64,000 nt of DNA, taken from Symsagittifera roscoffensis. Lineage: Eukaryota; Xenacoelomorpha; Acoela; Convolutidae. A program made the translations under genes and the position numbers. Below are positions 1-7,892 of this stretch, in pieces. The notes under the pieces were generated by a model that did no database searches, was not told where the DNA came from, and was given only the letters and a program-made list of their open reading frames with translations. The DNA lies in contig NC_087066.1 of the NCBI RefSeq assembly GCF_963678635.1, forward strand, positions 55,880,312 to 55,944,311, read 5' to 3'. Positions within the stretch are counted from its first letter, which is position 1. Every line of letters begins with the position of its first letter.

Positions 1-2
1 AA

Positions 3-71
3 TGGATGAGATCAACAAAACCACTGGGCGAATATTCATCCAATAGCTCGGAGCGAACACCCGCATGGTAG
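3..71 (+). CDS. Tail of an upstream ORF entering from the left edge
   Basis: Reading frame 3 is open from the window edge to a TAG at 69-71, ending in residues TPAW. The stop overlaps the ATG of the next ORF by seven bases (ATGGTAG at 65-71), the same kind of stop-start contact seen further down the chain. Only about 22 codons are visible, so this could be chance. A second short open stretch in frame 2 ends at TAG 44-46. Confidence 0.25.
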   Translation, partial: WMRSTKPLGEYSSNSSERTPAW

Positions 72-1291
72 CGTCCTCGGGGACTACGCATGGCGGAACC
101 TTTCAAAAGTCCCGCGTGGTAGACATTAGGAAGAATCTGATGGCACGTCACCAGTTCACGCAAGTGGCCGCGGAGCATCCTCGAGCCTGCCTGAATGACA
201 TGAGCTGGAACCCCGCTACGAGCGACCAGGTAATTCCCCCAGGGAGTCGCCACTTGATCATCGGAGACAGTTTGGTGAGGGATCTGAATGAGATCTTTGT
301 CTATGGTCAGACTACCACTCTGTCCTTTGGAGGAGCCTCAGTGGATCAGGTCATCAAGATGATGGAATTCCAGAGCGAAGATCACCTGGATACGCTGGTG
401 GTAATGCTGGGAACCAACGACGTCTCGAGAGCCCCAGTGACTCCGGAGAGCAAGTGGGAGCCTCTATTGGTATGCCTCTTGAACGAACTAAGGGAGAAGT
501 ACAGCCTTGGGCTTGTGGTGCTGTGCACGATACCACATAGCCCGCTGGTGGGCATCACAGTGGCAGATTTCATGAATGGCAACGTGACACGGTGGAACGA
601 AATGGTCCGCAGTCTGGTGAGAAACAACCCTGGCGAGCTGCGACTTCTGGATCTCGAAAACATGCTGCGCATGATTGATCACATCGCGCTTACCAGAGAT
701 GGTATACATTTGAACACCCAACGAGGGAGACACGGGGTCAATGATGTATTTCAGACGCAGTTGAGGGAAGTGGAGCAAGAGTCGAGGGCGACCAGTTCTC
801 TGGCTCGGACCAGCTCGACCGGAGGAAGTAGAATAAGGGCAAGCGTGCCCGAATCCCTCGTCAACCACCTAGGGCCCTTGGCAATAGAGACGGCTACAGC
901 CGCACCCGTCGCTCCGAGCTCAAACGTAAGAGAGAGGCTAGGGACTGCTTCTCCTCCCAGAACACAACCCCTTGAAAGCCGATTCGGGAGATCAGTGGAT
1001 CAGAACAGGAATAACTCCCAGACCGTGTCTAGGAGGAACGATCCGCCCGCCACGACAAACCCTGCTTCAGCAGCAGGACCGTCTACGAGCGCCGTGCCAG
1101 CGGAGGGAGTTGAACCAGGCAGCGTGCTGCTTTGGAACCGATCAGACCCTAGTCATTGGGGACAGTACAAAGCGGACATGTCAACGAAGTGTCGGGAGGA
1201 CGCAATGAGAATGATTGGCGGAGAAAGTCCCACAGTGTCGCGACTATATCGAATACCGGGCGTGGATTGGCTGCTAGCAGAGCAGGAGTAG
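65..1291 (+). CDS. SGNH/GDSL-type hydrolase domain protein, first full ORF of the chain
   Basis: The 408-residue ORF starts at the first ATG after an in-frame TAG at 44-46. Residues 62-230 show the SGNH hydrolase layout: block I IIGDSL with Ser69, a glycine block near 89-90 (SFGGAS), block III GTND at 116-119, and block V DGIH at 212-215. The Ser-Asp-His triad and the oxyanion Asn are therefore intact. In other families such domains act as esterases or deacetylases; the substrate here is unknown. Residues 235-360 are low-complexity, rich in Ser, Thr, Pro and Arg, and probably disordered. There is no signal peptide. The ORF ends in a single TAG and the frame stays open into the next ORF. Base composition is far less AT-rich than the rest of the window and no intron is needed. 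SN-type esterase domains occur in ORF1 of some CR1-like retrotransposons, but no reverse transcriptase lies nearby. The domain call is firm; the biological role is not. Confidence 0.8.
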   Translation: MVASSGTTHGGTFQKSRVVDIRKNLMARHQFTQVAAEHPRACLNDMSWNPATSDQVIPPGSRHLIIGDSLVRDLNEIFVYGQTTTLSFGGASVDQVIKMMEFQSEDHLDTLVVMLGTNDVSRAPVTPESKWEPLLVCLLNELREKYSLGLVVLCTIPHSPLVGITVADFMNGNVTRWNEMVRSLVRNNPGELRLLDLENMLRMIDHIALTRDGIHLNTQRGRHGVNDVFQTQLREVEQESRATSSLARTSSTGGSRIRASVPESLVNHLGPLAIETATAAPVAPSSNVRERLGTASPPRTQPLESRFGRSVDQNRNNSQTVSRRNDPPATTNPASAAGPSTSAVPAEGVEPGSVLLWNRSDPSHWGQYKADMSTKCREDAMRMIGGESPTVSRLYRIPGVDWLLAEQE

Positions 1292-1324
1292 TTCAGCTCC
1301 ACGACTACGCTCCGGCACGCAGAC

Positions 1325-2557
1325 TTGAATGGATTGCCTCAGGACAATACTTTTGGACCTTTGAATACCCGGTCTCTTACGGACGTCCGACAGAGAGCCC
1401 GGGAACTGACGCCACCTGCTCGCAAGGTCAAGTTTCAGGCAGATAACAAGCCTAATAACAAACATCACAAGATGTACAGGCAGTTTGCTAAACCACCCGG
1501 TCAGACGCCTGGCGAATATTCAAGGGATTACCCCCGAACGACCACGGTGGATAGAGATGACAAGAGATATGGGAAACTGAAGGCCCCAGTAGGCGAAGGC
1601 CTGTTTGCCGCTTATGATCCCTTAGATATGAAAGCTGCCAAGTATCTGATTGTGGTCAGTTCCGACTATCTCTATACGCCCCGTTCTCTCTTTTGGCCCG
1701 ACGTGATTTTCTTGACGGCGCCTAAATTGGACTGGGGACAGGCAATAGGCATGATGATAAGTGTACGAAGGGTGGTCAGCATGGAGCCGCAGGTGATAGT
1801 GGTTGCAGGCTCAAATGATCATCTGCAAAGCAGGGGCTTGTTGACACGTCTGACGGATGGTTCGATCCCGAGCAACGAGGTCATAGGGGAGGCGATAATG
1901 ACCTTGCTCTCGGCGACGGCTGTGGTAGAAACAGCAGCAAAACAACGTTTCACCCAAAATGTAGTGAAGGTGGTCTTTGTGTTGTCGCCAGGGTACGCTG
2001 CATTGCCAGAACCCCTTCAGTTTGTGTACATGATGGTCACAACGATAGCAGAGGGACGGTTGAATGTGATAATTCCTGCCCCGAACAGAGTGGTAGACCC
2101 CAACAATTACTACCCATCTCGATCTGAGCTTCCTGCCGTTTGGGCTGACATTTCCAATGCCATACAGGGACTCAAAGATTGTAGCACAACTCGGTTGGTG
2201 CTAGATGAGGTTCTGGGGTTGGAGCTGTCCAACTTCGCCAGATTGCTGAAATTAAGACCAGGGGTAGATGACGATCATCTGTTAGTACAACAGGTGGCTG
2301 ATGATCTCTGGTTCAAACAGATGGATCACGCAGAGAATGAGCAGGGAAGGACAGTCAGGAAAAACATGACATCAGCGGAAGAAGATCTCATGGCAATGGC
2401 TTTGCGCACGAAGCCGCACAACAATTTATGGTTGTACTTGTCACCAAGACTGTGCACCTTGGGAGAAGACGCGTTCGAGCATGCGCCGGCAGTGATTAAA
2501 GAGATACACGTGTATCTGAAGAACTTGTATGATGCCCGGGAGTTAGCCCGGGTATGA
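1325..2557 (+). CDS. Second ORF of the chain, probable degenerate SGNH-like domain
   Basis: The frame is the same as the preceding ORF and is open from just after its TAG (1292). The first ATG is at 1472, giving 361 residues; non-ATG starts or stop readthrough would lengthen it. The middle part alternates hydrophobic strands and helices. YLIVVSSDYL (about residues 58-67 from ATG 1472) stands where SGNH block I would be, and VVAGSNDHLQSRG (about 110-122) where block III GxND would be. No DxxH block is visible, so if this is an SGNH fold it has probably lost catalysis. The segment before it is basic and proline-rich. The stop overlaps the next ATG as ATGA. I know no named family for it. Confidence 0.7.
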   Translation: MNGLPQDNTFGPLNTRSLTDVRQRARELTPPARKVKFQADNKPNNKHHKMYRQFAKPPGQTPGEYSRDYPRTTTVDRDDKRYGKLKAPVGEGLFAAYDPLDMKAAKYLIVVSSDYLYTPRSLFWPDVIFLTAPKLDWGQAIGMMISVRRVVSMEPQVIVVAGSNDHLQSRGLLTRLTDGSIPSNEVIGEAIMTLLSATAVVETAAKQRFTQNVVKVVFVLSPGYAALPEPLQFVYMMVTTIAEGRLNVIIPAPNRVVDPNNYYPSRSELPAVWADISNAIQGLKDCSTTRLVLDEVLGLELSNFARLLKLRPGVDDDHLLVQQVADDLWFKQMDHAENEQGRTVRKNMTSAEEDLMAMALRTKPHNNLWLYLSPRLCTLGEDAFEHAPAVIKEIHVYLKNLYDARELARV

Positions 2558-3498
2558 TGCTGAAATTGATGCAGGATGTAAACACGATGTCGTTGGACAA
2601 GTTTCAAGCTGACGTGCTAGCCACGAGGGCACAGTATGAACGATCGGATGCCATCTTGGGTGGAATGGGAGTGGGATGGACACCATCCTTCCTGTCGACG
2701 TGCTATCCGAGGGCATCTCGGAACCTGATCGCGAGTTTCGTCAAGGATATCAGGAAGCTGTCGATTGGCCTGATATTAGCCCTATACGTGACATTTGGTC
2801 ACAAAAATTTCGTGAAGGGGCCGGCGAACCTCTTCACCCAAGCGTTGGCAGATTTGAGATTGGATGGATTCCTGACTCTGATTGCCATGACCTACGGTCG
2901 ACTGGGTGATTTGCTTGTGCTGTTGCGTTACCCTGAACAACTCCAGGGAAGTCGTGAGTTCAACGCGCAGTTGGAAACCGCCTCGCTCAGGAAGATGAAA
3001 GACTGGAGGACTCTCCTGCTCCAATATCTCTTGCAACAGAACAGAAGCGTCACGAGAGAAGATAAGGTGGCGACGGATGCGGGTGAGTGTAAGCAGTATT
3101 GTGGCATGCCCTTGCTGACAGATTTGGCTGTCATGATGCGGATCGATCCGTTGGCTCTGATTCACGGACTGCGAGAATTCGTCACGGTGGTGTATGGACC
3201 GGCGATGTCTTTCGCGTTCCCGGAATTGCTAGTCAAGGCATACAGGAATTCTGTGTTGTATGTCAACCTTGTCTCAGCCGTCGGTTGTTCAGTGCTGAAT
3301 TGGGTAGAGCATAGGGAGCTGAGAGGGCTGGCCAGTGACGATAGGCTGTTCGGAAGAATGGCGGAGCCAAGTTGGGTGTTGATGGATTTCAACAACCACT
3401 TCAAGTGCCGAATGGGCCGTGAGGACCTTTCCCACATCCAGTTTAACCCGAAGCTTTGGAATCTGAGACCAGTAGTGAAAGACCATGAGCAGCAATGA
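2554..3498 (+). CDS. Third ORF of the chain, unknown mostly helical protein
   Basis: The 314-residue ORF starts at the ATG that overlaps the previous stop by four bases (ATGA, 2554-2557), which strongly suggests coupled termination and reinitiation. The protein is leucine-rich and looks mostly helical, with hydrophobic stretches such as LSIGLILALYVTF near residues 70-82 that could be one membrane segment or buried helices. Cys are few (CKQYC near residue 180). No motif is recognised. Fourteen bases before its stop, an ATG in another frame opens a small basic ORF. The same frame stays open for sixteen codons after its TGA before a second TGA. Confidence 0.7.
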   Translation: MMLKLMQDVNTMSLDKFQADVLATRAQYERSDAILGGMGVGWTPSFLSTCYPRASRNLIASFVKDIRKLSIGLILALYVTFGHKNFVKGPANLFTQALADLRLDGFLTLIAMTYGRLGDLLVLLRYPEQLQGSREFNAQLETASLRKMKDWRTLLLQYLLQQNRSVTREDKVATDAGECKQYCGMPLLTDLAVMMRIDPLALIHGLREFVTVVYGPAMSFAFPELLVKAYRNSVLYVNLVSAVGCSVLNWVEHRELRGLASDDRLFGRMAEPSWVLMDFNNHFKCRMGREDLSHIQFNPKLWNLRPVVKDHEQQ

Positions 3499-3601
3499 GA
3501 GTCCCACTCAGAAGCCTACGCACACGCGAAAGAGGACCAGCAAGCGTGACTTTCCGGGTCCAGGCCGCTGCCGGACCAATGCCCTCGATATCCACCGATA
3601 A
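3485..3601 (+). CDS. Small basic ORF bridging the third and fourth long ORFs
   Basis: This 38-residue ORF starts at an ATG inside the end of the third ORF (14-nt overlap) and ends with TAA five bases before the next long ORF. The product is rich in Lys, Arg, Thr and Pro (RKRTSKRD), so it could be a nuclear-localisation-like tail or nucleic-acid-binding peptide. Its position fills the only gap of about 100 bp in the chain, which is the main reason to list it. It may be chance. Confidence 0.35.
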   Translation: MSSNESPTQKPTHTRKRTSKRDFPGPGRCRTNALDIHR

Positions 3602-3606
3602 GGAGG

Positions 3607-4500
3607 ATGTTGTTGGGAGTCGTATCTCCCGTCATTGCCCCTCGCATCGGAGCAGCTCGTGATGCAGAGAAGAGGATTCTGAAGTGGAGTGAAGGGATGG
3701 AGCCGCGCTTCATCAGCTGGAATGTTGCAGCCGCGCACACGTTCGACTTCTCATTTCCTGATGCTTGGAGTAGGAAAAAGATCAAGGCACTACCTTCCAG
3801 GAGACCAGAGGTCTCGGCTGAAATGTGGAACGAGGTGTATACTCCCACAGATGACTTATCAAGACTGAAGTGGTCAGGAGAAGTGAAAGTAGTGATGCTG
3901 GAAGTGGCAAAGGAGAGCAGAGGAGGCTCATACATAACGATAGAGGACCTGGCACCAATTGGCGAGGAGTCCGTAGAATTCCTGGTGAACGATGAATTGT
4001 TTTATCACGCAGGAGACATGACCATACCGGCGCGGCCGGACTCAAGCATAGACACACGACAAGGTCCTTCAGGACCCAAGCCGAAACCTGATGCAGATGA
4101 CGATGAATTGATGGATCTGGACGATAACGATAACGACATCGAGGGAAAGACGGGAAAACCGGGTGAGACGGATCTAGGAGCGTTGGAGAGAGACTTGCTA
4201 GAATACCGGTTCAGTGAAGACGACGATGGGGAAGTCGATGGTAGTCTATTGCTGATGACGCCATCGTCTTTCATGTCCCCTACAAAGGAGGCGTCGGCCG
4301 ACTTATCCCCGATGAACCCAATAAGTCAGGCGAGAGAGTGCCGAAGCAGGGATCCGCAAAGATTGCTCCATGAGTCACCGAGGAGGAGAAAAATCGAAGA
4401 GTCAATGAGGGTATCCTTCCTGAGTACGCTACCGGAAGAGGAGTGGGAGAGATATCAAAGTGAACTAGAAGGCAAGACAGGGCAACCTGGAGCCGAGTGA
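3607..4500 (+). CDS. Fourth ORF of the chain, acidic partly disordered protein
   Basis: The 297-residue ORF starts at an ATG five bases after the TAA of the small bridging ORF; the bases between are GGAGG. The N-terminal half looks globular. Residues about 138-220 are strongly acidic (DADDDELMDLDDNDND) with two GKTG-type stretches, and the C-terminus is charged and probably disordered. Acidic tails of this kind occur in proteins that shield basic or nucleic-acid-binding partners, but no partner is shown. It ends in TGA, and the next ORF has its ATG five bases later. No family is recognised. Confidence 0.65.
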   Translation: MLLGVVSPVIAPRIGAARDAEKRILKWSEGMEPRFISWNVAAAHTFDFSFPDAWSRKKIKALPSRRPEVSAEMWNEVYTPTDDLSRLKWSGEVKVVMLEVAKESRGGSYITIEDLAPIGEESVEFLVNDELFYHAGDMTIPARPDSSIDTRQGPSGPKPKPDADDDELMDLDDNDNDIEGKTGKPGETDLGALERDLLEYRFSEDDDGEVDGSLLLMTPSSFMSPTKEASADLSPMNPISQARECRSRDPQRLLHESPRRRKIEESMRVSFLSTLPEEEWERYQSELEGKTGQPGAE

Positions 4501-4505
4501 ATTTC

Positions 4506-6035
4506 ATGGAAAGGTCATGGGACGTGATACAACGATATGGGACGCAATCCATAATGAAGGTGGGATTGAACCAACCCATCATGCGTGAGGTCCTGGAGAA
4601 GATAGTGAACTCCATGGAGTCTGATGTTCTGACCGAGTCAGTTACAGAAGACAGTGCCGATGATCAGCAGGTCACAAAGAAATTACCCGTTAGACGAGCC
4701 AGAAAGGGGCTGAAGCGACTAAAAGGGAAGACAGGAAGTCGAGCCGTGAACCCGAGAGTGGTGAAGTCGAAAGCCAGCGCAGTGGTGGCCTCTCTGACGA
4801 GCGCAGGTCGTTCAGGCGAGAGCGGGCAAGGAGATGGTGCGACGCTGACCGGGGGAGAAAAAGAGAATCTGATACCCCCTATGCTCTTGGCAGGTCTGAC
4901 CACGACAGCCATTAAATCAAAGAAGACAGCACGAACCCTGGCAGACACTAAGCTAGAGATGGAGATCATCAGTCAGTGTGGATCTGGAGGACTTGAAGAT
5001 TACAGGCCCTCGCGAACCAACATGGCCAAGATGAAGCTGAAAGGACAACTCGACGTGGTCGAGTACAGTCGAGTCACTGTGCCGGAATCGGTCCACATGG
5101 GAGATCCAGCATGGGATTATGTGGAGATGTTGAAAGCGAGGAACTCCGCGAGAGGGCACCTGATGGCTTGGGGCGAGAAGCGAGCCCTGCAGGAACATCT
5201 GAAAGGGCTTACGGAGAATTCTAACTTAAATCGGAAAGAATACGGCACGGTAATGTCCTCGGAAGCGAACGAAATCGGATTGGAAAAACTGCTAGAAATT
5301 TCTTGGAGGGCGGCCCTCCAGAGATACTTTGACGAGACGATGCATGCACCTGCGACGGGGGCAGCGTACCTGGCTCATCCGTGCACGAGAACTGACCTGC
5401 AAGTACGATTGGCTTGGTGCTTGATGGGCATCAAGAAGGCGGAATATGAAGCCAGTAATGATTCGAAATCACGGGAACAGGAGCTGGAGTTGATTGAAGC
5501 TCTGCGAGCGTTGATTTCAAAAGACGATTCTGCGATAGCATGGGCTAAGCGTAAGGATGCCCTTTGCTTTGTCAGGTTCGTGGTGGATCGTATCCCCACT
5601 CCTGTTTTGGGAGAATGCATAAAGATCATTCGGCAAAAGGGAGTTGATTGCGAAAGAAACTTCCTTAGAGCACTCCTGGAACTATATCAGGATATGCCGT
5701 TGACTGTACCAAATAGGGAGTCGATTGACATGGAGAGCTATCGCAAGTTGGAAGAAGTGAAAAGATATTCCAACAAAGAATTGAAAGTTAGCCGGGAGTT
5801 GATTGAAGCAGTCAGGGGACAAAGAGACTTTGCAACCCTAGGGAAACTGAAGTCAATCCAATATGTGTCTGGCATACCGGGGATGGCGTATAATCCCTTC
5901 GTGAATGAAGAAGCCAGGGAAGCGTACTTCGACTATGAGCAAGTCATAGTGCTCAATTTCTGGGTTGAACGGATTAAAGAAAATGGAATGCTGATGGTGG
6001 AACAACCCAAGCTGGGAATTATCTTAGAAGAATGA
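4506..6035 (+). CDS. Fifth ORF of the chain, unknown 509-residue protein
   Basis: The ATG at 4506 follows the previous TGA by five bases; a GTG overlapping that stop (GTGA, 4497-4500) would add three residues. The N-terminal part (about 45-90) has a Lys/Arg-rich cluster containing RRARKGLKRLKGK, suggesting nucleic-acid binding or nuclear targeting. A Ser/Gly/Ala-rich linker follows. The remaining ~350 residues look like a helical globular domain with scattered Cys. I recognise no catalytic motif. The stop TGA lies inside ATGA (6032-6035), as at the second-third ORF junction. Confidence 0.7.
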   Translation: MERSWDVIQRYGTQSIMKVGLNQPIMREVLEKIVNSMESDVLTESVTEDSADDQQVTKKLPVRRARKGLKRLKGKTGSRAVNPRVVKSKASAVVASLTSAGRSGESGQGDGATLTGGEKENLIPPMLLAGLTTTAIKSKKTARTLADTKLEMEIISQCGSGGLEDYRPSRTNMAKMKLKGQLDVVEYSRVTVPESVHMGDPAWDYVEMLKARNSARGHLMAWGEKRALQEHLKGLTENSNLNRKEYGTVMSSEANEIGLEKLLEISWRAALQRYFDETMHAPATGAAYLAHPCTRTDLQVRLAWCLMGIKKAEYEASNDSKSREQELELIEALRALISKDDSAIAWAKRKDALCFVRFVVDRIPTPVLGECIKIIRQKGVDCERNFLRALLELYQDMPLTVPNRESIDMESYRKLEEVKRYSNKELKVSRELIEAVRGQRDFATLGKLKSIQYVSGIPGMAYNPFVNEEAREAYFDYEQVIVLNFWVERIKENGMLMVEQPKLGIILEE

Positions 6036-6082
6036 GTGGTCGATCCCTCGGTTCCCGAGCTATAGGGGCAAGTGAAATTTGA
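6032..6082 (+). CDS. Mini-ORF of 16 codons at an ATGA junction
   Basis: The ATG overlaps the stop of the fifth ORF by four bases and opens only 16 codons before TGA at 6080-6082. It could act as a relay for reinitiation at the sixth ORF, or be the remains of a frameshifted start. On its own it is too short to support a protein. Confidence 0.2.
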   Translation: MSGRSLGSRAIGASEI

Positions 6083-6125
6083 TTGTGGTTCTTGGGACGG
6101 TCCCTTGAAAACCAGTCTATTAACG

Positions 6126-7250
6126 ATGTGGGAACTCATGAAGCCTTCTTGGTGTCCCCATCCTAACGCCGGTTTGATCTGGGACATGACGGCGGATATC
6201 ACGTTAGACCTGGATGATGAAGCGAGTCTACATGATCTGGCCATGATACACCATCTGCTGGCCATGAGGTTGACGAAGCGGAAGAGCAACCCATCCACGG
6301 AGCTAGCCGAGGAAAGCCCATCGAGCAATTGGTTGAAGCAACGCACCTGTTTGGCTCATCATAGTGGGATGGAAGTACATGTTTGCAACTTGGGACACTG
6401 CCTGATTACGCTGAGCGAGCAGCATCGACAACTGGCACGATTGTACGGACGATTGAGCATGTCGGATAAGAGTGGCATGGAGTTGGTCGCGGACTGTCAT
6501 GGGGTGACGGATGTAAACTTGACCACAGCCTTGGGATTTTGTAGCATGACGAGTTCGATAGGATCGCTTGAGCGCCTGGAGCGTGCCCATGAGCTAGTGA
6601 CGTCCCTCAGCGTGGAAGTATTCCCTGGAGCATTGCAGACAGAGCAGAAGATTGGAGGCTGGCGAGAAGCTCTGGAGAATGAAATGAATCTGAAGGATAG
6701 TGAAGCCTATCATAAGTCTACTGGTTCAAAATATCTGGTGGGTTCAAGCTCCGCACCATATTGCAATAGTAGGTATCCTACACACATGGTGGTGATGGAT
6801 GCGAGGACGCAGCAGGTGTTGATTGACCAACTTTTCTCTGTGCCAAAGTGCGTGAGGTTGGCCAGAATGTCGGAGAGGTCATATGATTTGTTGGCAAAGA
6901 TCTTTCGGGCAGTCCCGAAGAAATCTGAAGGCGAGTTGCAAGAGGTAGTGGGTGAAGAGTTCCTGAGATTGAGCGAAGGTAATGTGAGCGAGTTCGAAAA
7001 GCAGAAAGCGAGTGGAGCGTTACCCACTAAATTCCCCACCATAGAAGAGAAAGACGATTTACACAGAATTCTGATGGAGGTGGAACCGTTGCTGGGAGCC
7101 TCGGGGTATCGGACCCGAAGGAACATAGTGAGAACCCATGGGGAGTATCCTTGCCACTGCTTAGCGCAGACGTTATGGTACCCCAAACGCGGAAATCGGA
7201 TGCTAGTATGGGACGTGGAAGTGTTGTACTCTACGGGGTTGCCCGATTAG
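6126..7250 (+). CDS. Sixth ORF of the chain, His/Cys-containing unknown protein
   Basis: The frame is open from 6066. The first ATG is at 6126, giving 374 residues; a GTG at 6072 would add 18. The fifth ORF is in the same frame, separated only by TGA 6033-6035 and TAG 6063-6065. A Cys/His cluster (CLAHHSGMEVHVCNLGHC, near residues 77-94 from ATG 6126) and CHCL near the end could bind metal, but the spacing fits no zinc-finger class I know. The ORF ends in a single TAG with the frame staying open into the seventh ORF. Confidence 0.6.
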   Translation: MWELMKPSWCPHPNAGLIWDMTADITLDLDDEASLHDLAMIHHLLAMRLTKRKSNPSTELAEESPSSNWLKQRTCLAHHSGMEVHVCNLGHCLITLSEQHRQLARLYGRLSMSDKSGMELVADCHGVTDVNLTTALGFCSMTSSIGSLERLERAHELVTSLSVEVFPGALQTEQKIGGWREALENEMNLKDSEAYHKSTGSKYLVGSSSAPYCNSRYPTHMVVMDARTQQVLIDQLFSVPKCVRLARMSERSYDLLAKIFRAVPKKSEGELQEVVGEEFLRLSEGNVSEFEKQKASGALPTKFPTIEEKDDLHRILMEVEPLLGASGYRTRRNIVRTHGEYPCHCLAQTLWYPKRGNRMLVWDVEVLYSTGLPD

Positions 7251-7283
7251 AATCAACAGGTGTCAATCGTGGTGGTTAGTGCC

Positions 7284-7892
7284 ATGCTGGCAGTGAGATG
7301 GTTGGGGGCTAACGCGGACACAAGTGAACAGGAGACGGCCGTGCCGACTCCTGAGCAGCTGAGCAACGTGAAGATGAGCCGTGAATTGGATCTTTTCAGA
7401 ACCACCTGCAAGGTTCTGAGAATACCCAAAGCCATTGAAAGAATATGGTCAAGGCAAAGATTGATGCCTTGGTTTCGTGCAGTGATGACATCATGGATGT
7501 ATGAACGCGCGAAGCGTCACATGTCGAGGAACACGGAAGCCTATCAATCTTTCCAGCTAGATATAGGACCGGGAGCCTATAAAAGAGCATTCCTGACGCA
7601 CAGAAACGCGGTTACCACGACGGTGAAGCGAGTAGCTGGAGCGTCTTGCGCAACTGAAGATGAGAAGAAAGAGGTCTTAAGAGCTGACCTAGAACGAAAA
7701 ATGAGCCTATGTCTTCACAACAGCTTTTGCAGGAACCGGGAGCAAAAGGTGAATGTGGACTTGCTACCTTATTGCAAACCGAGGCTGTTGGAACAGGAGA
7801 GTTGGGGCACGGCCCGCAACTCCATGGACATGCTGGAGAAAGTCCTAGAAGACAGCGAAGCTGAAGATCAGGATGGAGAAGCAATGGAATGA
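7284..7892 (+). CDS. Seventh ORF of the chain, unknown basic protein with acidic tail
   Basis: The same frame as the sixth ORF is open from 7251, just after its TAG. The first ATG is at 7284, giving 202 residues. The centre is basic and helical with Arg, Lys and several Cys (SFCRNREQK). The last 15 residues are acidic (EDSEAEDQDGEAME). The sequence turns AT-rich and non-coding soon after the TGA, so this is the last long ORF. Readthrough of the TAG would fuse it to the sixth ORF; this is inference. Confidence 0.6.
   Translation: MLAVRWLGANADTSEQETAVPTPEQLSNVKMSRELDLFRTTCKVLRIPKAIERIWSRQRLMPWFRAVMTSWMYERAKRHMSRNTEAYQSFQLDIGPGAYKRAFLTHRNAVTTTVKRVAGASCATEDEKKEVLRADLERKMSLCLHNSFCRNREQKVNVDLLPYCKPRLLEQESWGTARNSMDMLEKVLEDSEAEDQDGEAME

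Noticed and set aside
354-868. Minus-strand ORFs inside the SGNH gene
   Set aside because: They are shadows of a less AT-rich coding region; no motif, and the plus frame has a complete domain.
3599-3609. AAGGAGG before ATG as a bacterial ribosome-binding site
   Set aside because: The spacing to ATG is zero, no other ORF in the chain has such a motif, and the flanking DNA is eukaryotic.
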